Source of the DNA: Chloroflexota bacterium
Lineage (GTDB): Bacteria; Chloroflexota; Dehalococcoidia; GIF9; UBA5629
Assembly (NCBI GenBank): GCA_026389635.1
Contig: JAPLHM010000333.1
Span: 1-8,566, forward strand
DNA length: 8,566 nt
Direction: 5' to 3'
Position 1 is the stretch's first letter; every line of letters starts with the position of its first letter. The position numbers and the translations under genes are program-made. Below are positions 1 through 6,065 of this stretch, piece by piece. The notes under the pieces were generated by a model, which saw only the letters and a list, made by a program, of their open reading frames with translations, was not told where the DNA came from and searched no databases.

Positions 1-624
1 CTGCTGCTGGATGCCGACGTTATGGTATGCGGGGAGACGCAGATCAGGGTCTCGCACTGCCTGATCGCCAACCCGGGCGCCTCAGCAGCCTCCATAAAAA
101 GAATCTACTCACACCCACAGGCCCTGGCCCAGTGCCAGACATATCTCCGGCGCCTGGGCTGCGAGATCATCCCCGCATACGACACGGCGGGCAGCGTGAA
201 GATGATCAAGGAAAAGAAGATCATGGACGGGGCGGCCATCGCCAGCGCCCGCGCCGCGCAGATTTACGGGATGAAAATAATAGCCCGCGAGATCGAGGAT
301 AATCCGCGCAACACTACGCGCTTCTTCGTACTCAGCAGAGAGGATGCCCCGCCATCCGGCGATGACAAGACCTCCATCGTCCTGCTGCTGAAGCACAAAC
401 CCGGCACGTTGCACCAGGCGCTGGGCGCATTCGCCAGCAGGAAGATCAACCTGACCAAGATAGAGTCACGTCCCACGCGTCAAAAGCCCTGGGAATACAA
501 TTTTTACCTCGATTTCGAAGGACACCGCGGCGACGCAGCGGTGCAGCGGACACTGGCACAGTTGGAGGATATCTCGCTTTTCCTCAAGGTGCTGGGGTCA
601 TATCCAAAGGCCAGGCAGACATGA
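1..624 (+). CDS. pheA: Prephenate dehydratase, C-terminal part (5' end outside window)
   Basis: The enzyme decarboxylates and dehydrates prephenate to phenylpyruvate in phenylalanine synthesis. The reading frame is open from base 1 to the TGA at 622-624 (207 residues visible), so the start and any N-terminal chorismate mutase domain lie outside. Numbering the fragment from base 1, the dehydratase part carries the SHPQALAQC motif, a DTAGS stretch near residues 61-65 and the catalytic TTRFF motif at 105-109. An ACT domain follows from about residue 123, with KPGTL and ESRP (155-158), the motifs that bind phenylalanine for feedback inhibition in this family. It overlaps tyrA by four bases (ATGA), so the two are probably translationally coupled in one operon. 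The identification is firm; only the domain content upstream is unknown. Confidence 0.95.
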   Translation: MLLDADVMVCGETQIRVSHCLIANPGASAASIKRIYSHPQALAQCQTYLRRLGCEIIPAYDTAGSVKMIKEKKIMDGAAIASARAAQIYGMKIIAREIEDNPRNTTRFFVLSREDAPPSGDDKTSIVLLLKHKPGTLHQALGAFASRKINLTKIESRPTRQKPWEYNFYLDFEGHRGDAAVQRTLAQLEDISLFLKVLGSYPKARQT

Positions 625-1514
625 GCGGCAAGGTTCTGAAGGTTGCCGTCGTAGGCGGATACGGCAATATGGGCAGGTGGTTTGCCCGCTTTCTGCTGGG
701 CAAAGGCCTGCGCGTCGTCATAGCCGGCCGCGACCGGGCAAAGCTTGAGCAGGCGGCCCGGGAGTTGGGCTGTGCCTGTGCCTCCGATGAGGAAGCGGTG
801 AAGCAGGCCGACTCCGTCATCCTCTCAGTGCCCATCGACAGCTTCGAGACTATTGCCCGTGAGATAGCTCCATTCGTAAGGCCCGGGCAATACGTATTCG
901 ACATCACCTCGGTCAAGGTTCACCCGGTTGAGATAATGCACAAATATTTTAGCGGCTGCCGCGTGCTGGGCACGCATCCCATGTTCGGACCGGGTGCAGA
1001 CGGCATAGCCGGGCAGCGCATTGTGCTCACGCCGACCGATGACGGGGAAAACTCCCTGGCAGCGCAGCTGCGCGGGTATCTCGAGGGCAGGGGGGCAAAG
1101 GTGGCCATTATGTCACCCACCGAACACGACGAGCTGATGAGCATCGTGCTGGGCCTCTCCCATTTCATTGCCCTTGTATCGGCCGACACTCTCCTGAGCC
1201 TGGGAAAGCTGAAAGAGGCTGCTGGTGTGAGCGGTACCAGCTACCGGCTGCTGCTCACGCTGGTTGAGGCCGTAGTCTCCGAGGATGCTGATTTTTACTC
1301 CTCACTGCAGATGAACCTGCCGGGCATGGCAAAGATAGAGGAGATATTCCTGGCCAAAGCGGACTCCTGGCTTGAACTGGTACGGCATGGCGATAGGGAG
1401 AATTTCGCTCGCAGGATGAGCTACCTGAAATCTAAATTCAGCGGGGAGGACCCCTGCTTCGCGGATGCCTATAATAACGCCTACAGGCTGCTCGGCGAAA
1501 AAGAGAGGCCGTAA
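621..1514 (+). CDS. tyrA: Prephenate dehydrogenase
   Basis: The protein oxidatively decarboxylates prephenate to 4-hydroxyphenylpyruvate with NAD(P)+, for tyrosine synthesis in the cytoplasm. It has 297 residues, normal for a single-domain TyrA without ACT or mutase domains. The N-terminal Rossmann fold shows GGYGNMG (12-18). DITSVK lies at 94-99. GTHPMFGPG at 117-125 includes His119, which matches the catalytic histidine of the family. The C-terminal helical dimerisation domain begins near the TEHDELMSIVLGLSHF segment (167-182). The ATG overlaps the pheA stop as ATGA, with only a weak AGG-type ribosome site, so translation probably depends on coupling. No C-terminal regulatory domain is seen, so feedback control by tyrosine is not evident. 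A terminator-like hairpin follows about 80 bases after the stop. Confidence 0.94.
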   Translation: MSGKVLKVAVVGGYGNMGRWFARFLLGKGLRVVIAGRDRAKLEQAARELGCACASDEEAVKQADSVILSVPIDSFETIAREIAPFVRPGQYVFDITSVKVHPVEIMHKYFSGCRVLGTHPMFGPGADGIAGQRIVLTPTDDGENSLAAQLRGYLEGRGAKVAIMSPTEHDELMSIVLGLSHFIALVSADTLLSLGKLKEAAGVSGTSYRLLLTLVEAVVSEDADFYSSLQMNLPGMAKIEEIFLAKADSWLELVRHGDRENFARRMSYLKSKFSGEDPCFADAYNNAYRLLGEKERP

Positions 1515-1550
1515 GGCCGCGGCAATCCCGTCGTTAAAGGTGTACTTCGC

Positions 1551-1605
1551 TGAGATTGCTTCGTCGCTACGCTCCTCGCAATGACATTTTTGTGTAGTCA
1601 TTGCG
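1551..1605. repeat. Partial copy of a widespread dispersed repeat (CHCEERSDEAI-type)
   Basis: The stretch running from GAGATTGCTTCGTCG to CGCAATGAC encodes, on the minus strand, the peptide CHCEERSDEAIS. I recognise this peptide from spurious ORFs in many bacterial genomes, where it marks a short non-coding intergenic repeat. Directly seen: CGCAATGAC at 1577-1585 is followed after 11 bases by its exact inverted copy GTCATTGCG at 1597-1605, giving a 9-bp hairpin. The element lies in the convergent gap after tyrA. The family assignment is from memory and was not searched. Confidence 0.6.
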
Positions 1606-1633
1606 GGCCTTTTACACCGTCAATGACGTTTTT
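1597..1633 (+). terminator. Rho-independent terminator candidate after tyrA
   Basis: GTCATTGCGG (1597-1606) can pair with CCG-t-CAATGAC (1617-1627), giving ten pairs with one bulged T and a ten-base loop. G then TTTTT (1629-1633) follows. On the plus strand this is a classic hairpin plus T-run about 80 bases after the tyrA stop. Its left arm is shared with the hairpin formed by the repeat copy at 1577-1605, so the two folds exclude each other. On the minus strand no T-run follows, so it probably does not end the opposing operon. Confidence 0.55.
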
Positions 1634-1677
1634 GGGGCGGCTCCCTGTTTAATTTCACCGACCTTTACTGTGTTTCA

Positions 1678-2187
1678 CTATTTATCAAAAGTAAATTTGT
1701 AGTCCCGGTAGCACTTACCGTGCGTATGCATCATGCAACCGGTTACCTTAGGCTCGACCTCCCATTTCAGTCCCAGCGCATCCAACCAGGCCTCAATGCG
1801 TTCCATGATGCCGCACTCATAGCGGTCTATTACACCCAGCGCCTTGATCCCGTCATAGGCGAAGCAGGACAGCCACTCAGAATGAATAATGTTCCCCCCG
1901 GGGTAGGTAAACTTATATTTCATGAAGTCGCCCGACACAATGTACATCGATGCCTCGAATAACTCCACCCACTGATCAAAGGTATTTATCTCCCCCACGC
2001 CCAGGGCCTTTTTCATGCGTTTCATCTCCACGGCCGCCATCATTTTCACGGCCGCCCTGTTGATCTTATTGGTCTTCTCAATCCCGATCTCCTGCACGCT
2101 GTTGTAAAACCACATGGCGTCATGCGTCATCCAGCCCTTGTTCAAAAGTTCCTTGAGTTGCTTGGTTTCCAGCGGTGCTATGGTCAT
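1678..2187 (-). CDS. Conserved small Cys/His-containing protein, function unknown (DUF6125-like)
   Basis: The product has 169 residues, looks soluble, and shows no signal peptide or membrane segment. The N-terminal half contains a WMTHDAMWFYNS stretch (19-30) followed by a Lys/Met-rich helix. The middle part is rich in Trp and Tyr. The C-terminal part has Cys125 in YECGIMER and a compact CMMHTHGKC segment (151-159), giving Cys151, His154, His156 and Cys159 as possible metal or redox ligands. From memory it resembles proteins labelled DUF6125, and more distantly the L-2-amino-thiazoline-4-carboxylate hydrolase-like family; neither was checked. The ATG is supported by GGAGG seven bases upstream. 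It follows nifS on the same strand after 39 bases, so it is probably the last gene of the mnmA-cysK-nifS unit. A link to sulfur or cysteine metabolism is only suggested by that position. Confidence 0.8.
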   Translation of the reverse strand: MTIAPLETKQLKELLNKGWMTHDAMWFYNSVQEIGIEKTNKINRAAVKMMAAVEMKRMKKALGVGEINTFDQWVELFEASMYIVSGDFMKYKFTYPGGNIIHSEWLSCFAYDGIKALGVIDRYECGIMERIEAWLDALGLKWEVEPKVTGCMMHTHGKCYRDYKFTFDK

Positions 2188-2194
2188 TTTATCG

Positions 2195-2199
2195 CCTCC
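2195..2199 (-). promoter_or_regulatory. Shine-Dalgarno of the DUF6125-like gene
   Basis: GGAGG on the minus strand is separated by seven bases from the ATG at 2185-2187. It fixes the start and shows that this distal gene has its own strong ribosome site. Confidence 0.8.
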
Positions 2200-2226
2200 G
2201 CCAACAATATATTTTGCGTCTCCAAT

Positions 2227-3411
2227 TCACAGGTAATTTATCCAGCCGCACTTCTCCTTTACCAGGGGCGACATGGCGCGCAGCTTCTCCACGATGCGCG
2301 GCAGAGCCTCTACGACCTTATTTATATCCTCCTCTGATGTCCACCTGCCAAGGGTAAACCTGACTGAACCGCGTGCCCTCTCAACCGGTATGCCCAGGGC
2401 CATCAGGACATGGGACGGCTCGGAGCTGGCCGAACTGCAGGCCGAGCCGGTGGATGCGCAGATACCATCGGCATCCAAGTACATAATAATAGCCTCCCCC
2501 TCGATAAAATCGAAGCTGAAATTGGTGTTGTTGGGCAGACGCGACGTCCTGTGGCCGTTGAGGTACGAATCACCTACACGTCCCAGCACCGAATCGATCA
2601 GCCGGTCACGATATCCCGAGAGCCTGGCTGCCTCTTTTGCCATCTCGGCGAGGGCAATCTCGGCGGCCCTGCCGAAACCGGCGATGCCTGCCACATTCTC
2701 GGTGCCCGCGCGCCTCTCGTTTTCCTGCTCGCCGCCGTGCAGCAAAGGTACGATGCGCGTGCCGGGCCTGATATACAGCATACCGACCCCCTTGGGTCCG
2801 TAAAGCTTGTGCGCCGATGCCGACAGCAGGTCTATGCCCATGCCATCGACATCTATGGGGAGGTGCCCGGCGGTCTGCACCGCATCCACGTGAAAATATA
2901 CGCCGGCCCGGCGCGTGATCCTGGCTATCTCTTCGATGGGCTGGATGGCGCCGACCTCGTTGTTGGCATGCATGACCGATACCAGCAGCGTTTTGGCGGT
3001 TATGGCTTTCCGTATGTCGTCCGGGTCCACCATGCCGTATTTATCCACGGGCGCCACCGTAACGTCGAAACCCACACCATTCATAAAATTACACGTGTAA
3101 AGCACGGCATGGTGCTCGATGGCCGTGGTGATGATATGGTTCCCCCTTTCCCTGCCGGCCAGGCATACCCCCTTTATGGCATGGTTGTCCGCTTCGGTAC
3201 CGCCACCCGTGAAAACAATATCCTCCGGCCTGCACGCGATGAGGGACGCAACCTGCCCGCGGGCAACTTCAACGGCATCACTGGCCTCCTGTCCCATCGA
3301 GTGTATGCTGGACGGGTTGCCGAATTTATGGCTGAAATACGGCTGCATCGCTGCGGCGACCTCCGGCAGCATGGGAGTGGTGGCTGCGTAGTCCATGTAG
3401 ATGCGCTTCAT
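2227..3411 (-). CDS. nifS: Cysteine desulfurase (NifS/IscS family)
   Basis: This PLP enzyme converts L-cysteine to alanine and holds the sulfur as a cysteine persulfide for Fe-S cluster assembly or tRNA thiolation. The product has 394 residues, the usual size. It begins MKRIYMDYAATTPM, which is typical of the family. EHH at 99-101 supplies the PLP-stacking histidine, Asp176 and Gln179 lie in HVDAVQ, Lys202 in SAHK is the PLP lysine, and the catalytic Cys325 lies in STGSACSSASSEPSH. The frame is open 40 codons further upstream, into cysK, but AGGAGG ten bases before this ATG and family alignment fix the start here. Only two bases separate it from the cysK stop, so the ribosome site lies within the last cysK codons and coupling is likely. 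No scaffold gene (iscU/nifU) is adjacent, so tRNA thiolation with the neighbouring mnmA is an attractive role. It could equally serve general cluster assembly. Confidence 0.95.
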   Translation of the reverse strand: MKRIYMDYAATTPMLPEVAAAMQPYFSHKFGNPSSIHSMGQEASDAVEVARGQVASLIACRPEDIVFTGGGTEADNHAIKGVCLAGRERGNHIITTAIEHHAVLYTCNFMNGVGFDVTVAPVDKYGMVDPDDIRKAITAKTLLVSVMHANNEVGAIQPIEEIARITRRAGVYFHVDAVQTAGHLPIDVDGMGIDLLSASAHKLYGPKGVGMLYIRPGTRIVPLLHGGEQENERRAGTENVAGIAGFGRAAEIALAEMAKEAARLSGYRDRLIDSVLGRVGDSYLNGHRTSRLPNNTNFSFDFIEGEAIIMYLDADGICASTGSACSSASSEPSHVLMALGIPVERARGSVRFTLGRWTSEEDINKVVEALPRIVEKLRAMSPLVKEKCGWINYL

Positions 3412-3413
3412 GT

Positions 3414-4400
3414 TTAATTCTCCTCCTGGAACAGCCATGTCGAGAGGTAGCGCTCGCCCGTATCCGGAAATATAACCACGATCAGTTTGCCCCTGTTTTG
3501 CGGCCTTTGGGCCACCCGGACTGCTGCCCACGCCGCGGCTCCCGAGGATATGCCAACCAGTATGCCCTCTTCCCGAGCCAGACGCCGGGCCATAACGCCC
3601 GCATCCTCCGCTGAAACCGGGATTATCTCGTCCAGCAGGTCGGTTTGCAGTATATCCGGCACAAAACCCGCCCCGATGCCCTGTATCTTATTCGGTCCCG
3701 GCTTGCCTCCGGAAAGGACCGGGGAAGAGTCAGGTTCCACTGCTATGATCTTGATGCCGGGTTTTTTCTCCTTTAAGGCTTCCGCTATACCGGTTATGGT
3801 ACCGCCTGTGCCCACCCCGGCAACTATTATGTCAACCCGTCCTTCCGTATCACGCCAGATCTCCCCGGCCGTCGTGGCCCGGTGTATAGCGGTGTTGGCC
3901 TCGTTCCTGAACTGGTCGAGCATCAGATAATTGCTATTCTGCTTTACAATCTCCTCCGCCTTCTTTATCGCGCCGGGTATGCCCTCGGCTCCCGGGGTTA
4001 AGATGAGCTCCGCACCCAGGATGGAGAGCAGCTTACTCCTCTCTAATGAGACCGAGTCCGGCATTACCAGCGTTATGCGATAGCCGCGGGCGGCGCAGAC
4101 AAAGGCCAGCGCAATACCTGTATTGCCGCTGGTAGGCTCGACCAGCACAGTATCACCTTTGATCAGGCCTTTACTCTCGGCATCCACGATCATGGCAACA
4201 CCAACCCGGTCCTTGACGCTGCCCAGCGGGTTGAATGATTCGAGCTTGGCCACCACCTCCGCCGTTGCCCCCCTGGTGACTTTATTCAGCTTCACCAGGG
4301 GTGTGTTGCCGATCAATTGCATGGAATCACGCGCAATACCCCTCCCTAATACCGGGATTTCAAGTCCCTTAAAACTGGTTATCTCCTTTTCAACATCCAT
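3414..4400 (-). CDS. cysK: Cysteine synthase (O-acetylserine sulfhydrylase)
   Basis: This PLP enzyme makes L-cysteine from O-acetylserine and sulfide. The product has 328 residues. [11 protein letters not shown] begins at residue 28, SVKDR at 61-65 holds the PLP lysine (Lys63), and PTSGNTG at 89-95 is the substrate loop. GTGGT at 197-201 binds the cofactor phosphate, [11 protein letters not shown] lies at 238-248, and SSGAA at 285-289. The signature is that of CysK/CysM rather than cystathionine beta-synthase, and no CBS domains are present. About 20 residues precede the usual family start. The chosen ATG has GGGGAG rather far upstream (about 14 bases), and an in-frame stop eight codons back rules out a longer form. 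A shorter form starting at Met27 has no good ribosome site. It lies 78 bases after mnmA and directly before nifS, so it could feed cysteine to the desulfurase. Confidence 0.93.
   Translation of the reverse strand: MDVEKEITSFKGLEIPVLGRGIARDSMQLIGNTPLVKLNKVTRGATAEVVAKLESFNPLGSVKDRVGVAMIVDAESKGLIKGDTVLVEPTSGNTGIALAFVCAARGYRITLVMPDSVSLERSKLLSILGAELILTPGAEGIPGAIKKAEEIVKQNSNYLMLDQFRNEANTAIHRATTAGEIWRDTEGRVDIIVAGVGTGGTITGIAEALKEKKPGIKIIAVEPDSSPVLSGGKPGPNKIQGIGAGFVPDILQTDLLDEIIPVSAEDAGVMARRLAREEGILVGISSGAAAWAAVRVAQRPQNRGKLIVVIFPDTGERYLSTWLFQEEN
3422..3427 (-). promoter_or_regulatory. Shine-Dalgarno of nifS inside the cysK 3' end
   Basis: AGGAGG on the minus strand lies ten bases before the nifS ATG and overlaps the codons for the final Glu residues of CysK. 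It decides for the MKRIY start against the much longer open frame upstream. Confidence 0.8.
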
Positions 4401-4459
4401 CTGCTTTTTTTCATCTCCCCGTCAGCTTAACCCTTATATTTTAGCGCAAATCGATTCAA

Positions 4460-4476
4460 GTTCGATTCCATCGAAC
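4460..4476. repeat. 7-bp inverted repeat between mnmA and cysK
   Basis: GTTCGAT (4460-4466), three bases, then ATCGAAC (4470-4476) form a perfect inverted repeat that starts two bases after the mnmA stop. A further TCGATTC at 4451-4457 repeats 4462-4468 directly. On the minus strand the hairpin is not followed by a real T-run, so it is a poor terminator. It could be an mRNA end or processing hairpin, or an operator for cysK. Seen directly; function unknown. Confidence 0.4.
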
Positions 4477-4478
4477 CA

Positions 4479-5552
4479 TCATTCAGCGATGCCGCCTCCC
4501 AATACCACGTCACCATCATAGAAAACGATTGACTGCCCCGGCGCAGCCCCTACCCGAACGTCCTTGTAAGTAACCAGCGCTTTCCCTTTTTCACGCGGTT
4601 CTACAACGGCAGCATAGCCCGTGTGCGAGCTTCTAATCCTTGCGGTGACCGGCATGGTACCTCTGGGCGATTCAAGGGCAATCCAGTTAACGTCAGACAC
4701 AACCTGCCTTTCAGTATACAGGTCTTCCGGACCGCCCACGACTACCGAGTTGGTGTCCGCCTTCACCTCGATTACGTACTGCGGCTCCTTCGAAGCGATG
4801 GCCAACCTCTTTCTCTGCCCCCGGGTATAATAAACGATGCCTTTATGCTTCCCCAGTAAGTTGCCTTGCTTATCCACGACCGGGCCCGGAACGGCTTTAC
4901 CCGCAAACAGCGCGGCATAATCACCGCCGGCAAAGTCCTGGCTCTCTTTCCTGGTCTCCACCCCCAGGTCCATATCAACACATAGTTTACGTACTTCCTG
5001 CTTCATGTACCCGCCCAGCGGGAACAGCGTGCGGGCTAACTGCGCCTGCGTCAACCCGTAGAGGAAATATGATTGGTCCTTTATTTCATCACCGCCCTTT
5101 TTCAGCAGGTGACGCCCGCCGGCGCCGCCTCTCTCCATGCGCGCATAATGCCCGCTGGCGAAGAAGTCCGCTTCAATACCGCAACCCTGCGCCTTCTCCC
5201 ACAATACCCCGAATTTGATCGATTTATTACAGCGCACGCATGGGTTGGGCGTACGCCCGGCCAGGTATTCCCGGCAGAAAAAGTCCAGCACCTGGTGTTT
5301 AAATTCGCCTGACAGGTCTATCACGTGGAATGGGATGCCCAACTTCGCGGCCACCCTGCGGGCGCTTTCGACACCGTCCTTCTGTGCCGGCCCGAAGCAG
5401 CCACCCCAATATGCCGGGCTGCTGTCGTCCCAGGTCTTCATGGTCACACCCGTAACATGGTGACCCTGTTTTACCAGCAGGGCGGCGGCCACCGAAGAAT
5501 CAATGCCGCCACTCATACCCACGATTATTTTTTCTTTGCTCTTGCTGCCCAT
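4479..5552 (-). CDS. mnmA: tRNA-specific 2-thiouridylase, CxxC type lacking the usual second catalytic Cys
   Basis: The enzyme activates U34 of Lys, Glu and Gln tRNAs with ATP and replaces O2 with sulfur. The product has 357 residues, full length for MnmA. The PP-loop SGGIDSS lies at 14-20, PNPCVRCNKSIKFG at 102-115, SGHYA at 133-137, KDQSYFLY at 158-165, ESQD at 203-206 and GQRKRLAI at 245-252. A C-terminal beta-barrel ends in APGQSIVFYDGDVVLGGG. Most bacterial MnmA have DxxC in the PNP motif and a cysteine just after ESQD(I). Here the first is CxxC (Cys105, Cys108) and the second position reads ESQDFAGG with no cysteine. Other cysteines are 52, 93, 124 and 191. The CxxC type is known from Thermus as an iron-sulfur-dependent MnmA with a third ligand at the position missing here. 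No Shine-Dalgarno precedes the ATG. It is the likely first gene of the mnmA-cysK-nifS unit. Confidence 0.92.
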   Translation of the reverse strand: MGSKSKEKIIVGMSGGIDSSVAAALLVKQGHHVTGVTMKTWDDSSPAYWGGCFGPAQKDGVESARRVAAKLGIPFHVIDLSGEFKHQVLDFFCREYLAGRTPNPCVRCNKSIKFGVLWEKAQGCGIEADFFASGHYARMERGGAGGRHLLKKGGDEIKDQSYFLYGLTQAQLARTLFPLGGYMKQEVRKLCVDMDLGVETRKESQDFAGGDYAALFAGKAVPGPVVDKQGNLLGKHKGIVYYTRGQRKRLAIASKEPQYVIEVKADTNSVVVGGPEDLYTERQVVSDVNWIALESPRGTMPVTARIRSSHTGYAAVVEPREKGKALVTYKDVRVGAAPGQSIVFYDGDVVLGGGIAE

Positions 5553-5562
5553 TTATTAGGAA

Positions 5563-5571
5563 ATTATAGCA
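5563..5571 (-). promoter_or_regulatory. Extended -10 promoter candidate for mnmA
   Basis: TGC-TATAAT on the minus strand is a perfect extended -10 element; no good -35 is seen. With normal spacing transcription would begin near base 5556, only about four bases before the mnmA ATG, giving a nearly leaderless mRNA. This agrees with the missing Shine-Dalgarno sequence. The element lies in the 24-base gap after the upstream flavoprotein gene. Confidence 0.5.
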
Positions 5572-5576
5572 CCACT

Positions 5577-6065
5577 TTATTCCAGGCCGGCCATCATGGC
5601 GCCCAAATCGATAGGCTCGAATGCGTCAAACTTTATGTCACGCACGCGGCGCATACCTTCCCACATCACTTTGTAACCTTTTAGCGAGCGTGCAAAACCC
5701 GTTCTCTTCTGAAATAGCTCCATTTCCTGCTTCGTTCCCTCCCTGGCTTCGCCGGCTATCCCAAGCAGCCTGACACCTGGCGGAGAGGGGAATTTGCCGT
5801 CCATCAGCGCCCTGCCCCAGAGCAGCTTATCGGCATTTATCGCCAACACGCAAACGCGTGGATTCTGCTTGAGGTTCTCCGGCAGCCTGGAGGGGAACTC
5901 CTCGAAGTAGAAGCCTGTTTTATCATCCCGCAGGAAGAGCCCCCCGATGGGAGTAACATGCGGCGAACCATCGGGTTTTACCGTGGCCACGGCGAAGTGA
6001 AAGCAGCTCTTATAGGCATCGTCAAATATCTTTTGTATCTCATTCCAATGATCACCAATTTCCAT
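5577..6065 (-). CDS. Pyridoxamine 5'-phosphate oxidase-fold flavin-binding protein
   Basis: The product is a 162-residue protein of the split beta-barrel family (PNPOx-like), which usually binds FMN and sometimes F420 or heme. The N-terminal helix leads into FAVATVKPDGSPHVTPIGG (24-42), then a TGFYFEEFPSR strand-turn (50-60) and NLKQNPRVCVLAIN (64-77), the standard core order of the fold. The C-terminal half, with RLLGIAGEAREG (99-110) and a Lys/Arg-rich segment, closes the barrel. No PdxH substrate motifs are recognised, so vitamin B6 synthesis should not be assumed; the substrate is unknown. The frame is open further upstream, but GGGAGG six bases before this ATG fixes the start. Its first 14 bases overlap the 3' end of the RACE-like gene, so the two are probably translated together, and it may be a flavin redox partner of that protein. 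That partnership is inference. Confidence 0.85.
   Translation of the reverse strand: MEIGDHWNEIQKIFDDAYKSCFHFAVATVKPDGSPHVTPIGGLFLRDDKTGFYFEEFPSRLPENLKQNPRVCVLAINADKLLWGRALMDGKFPSPPGVRLLGIAGEAREGTKQEMELFQKRTGFARSLKGYKVMWEGMRRVRDIKFDAFEPIDLGAMMAGLE

Noticed and set aside
1302..1601. 99-codon minus-strand frame beginning near a CHCEERSDEAIS peptide
   Set aside because: That peptide marks a non-coding dispersed repeat, and the rest is antisense to tyrA.
2410..3417. 335-codon open frame on the plus strand, opposite nifS
   Set aside because: It lies entirely antisense to a clear cysteine desulfurase, has no recognisable domain, and its His/Gly/Arg-rich make-up is what an antisense frame of a GC-rich gene gives.
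3412..3531. 40-codon N-terminal extension of nifS
   Set aside because: It is out-of-frame cysK sequence; the internal ATG has an AGGAGG and matches the family N-terminus.
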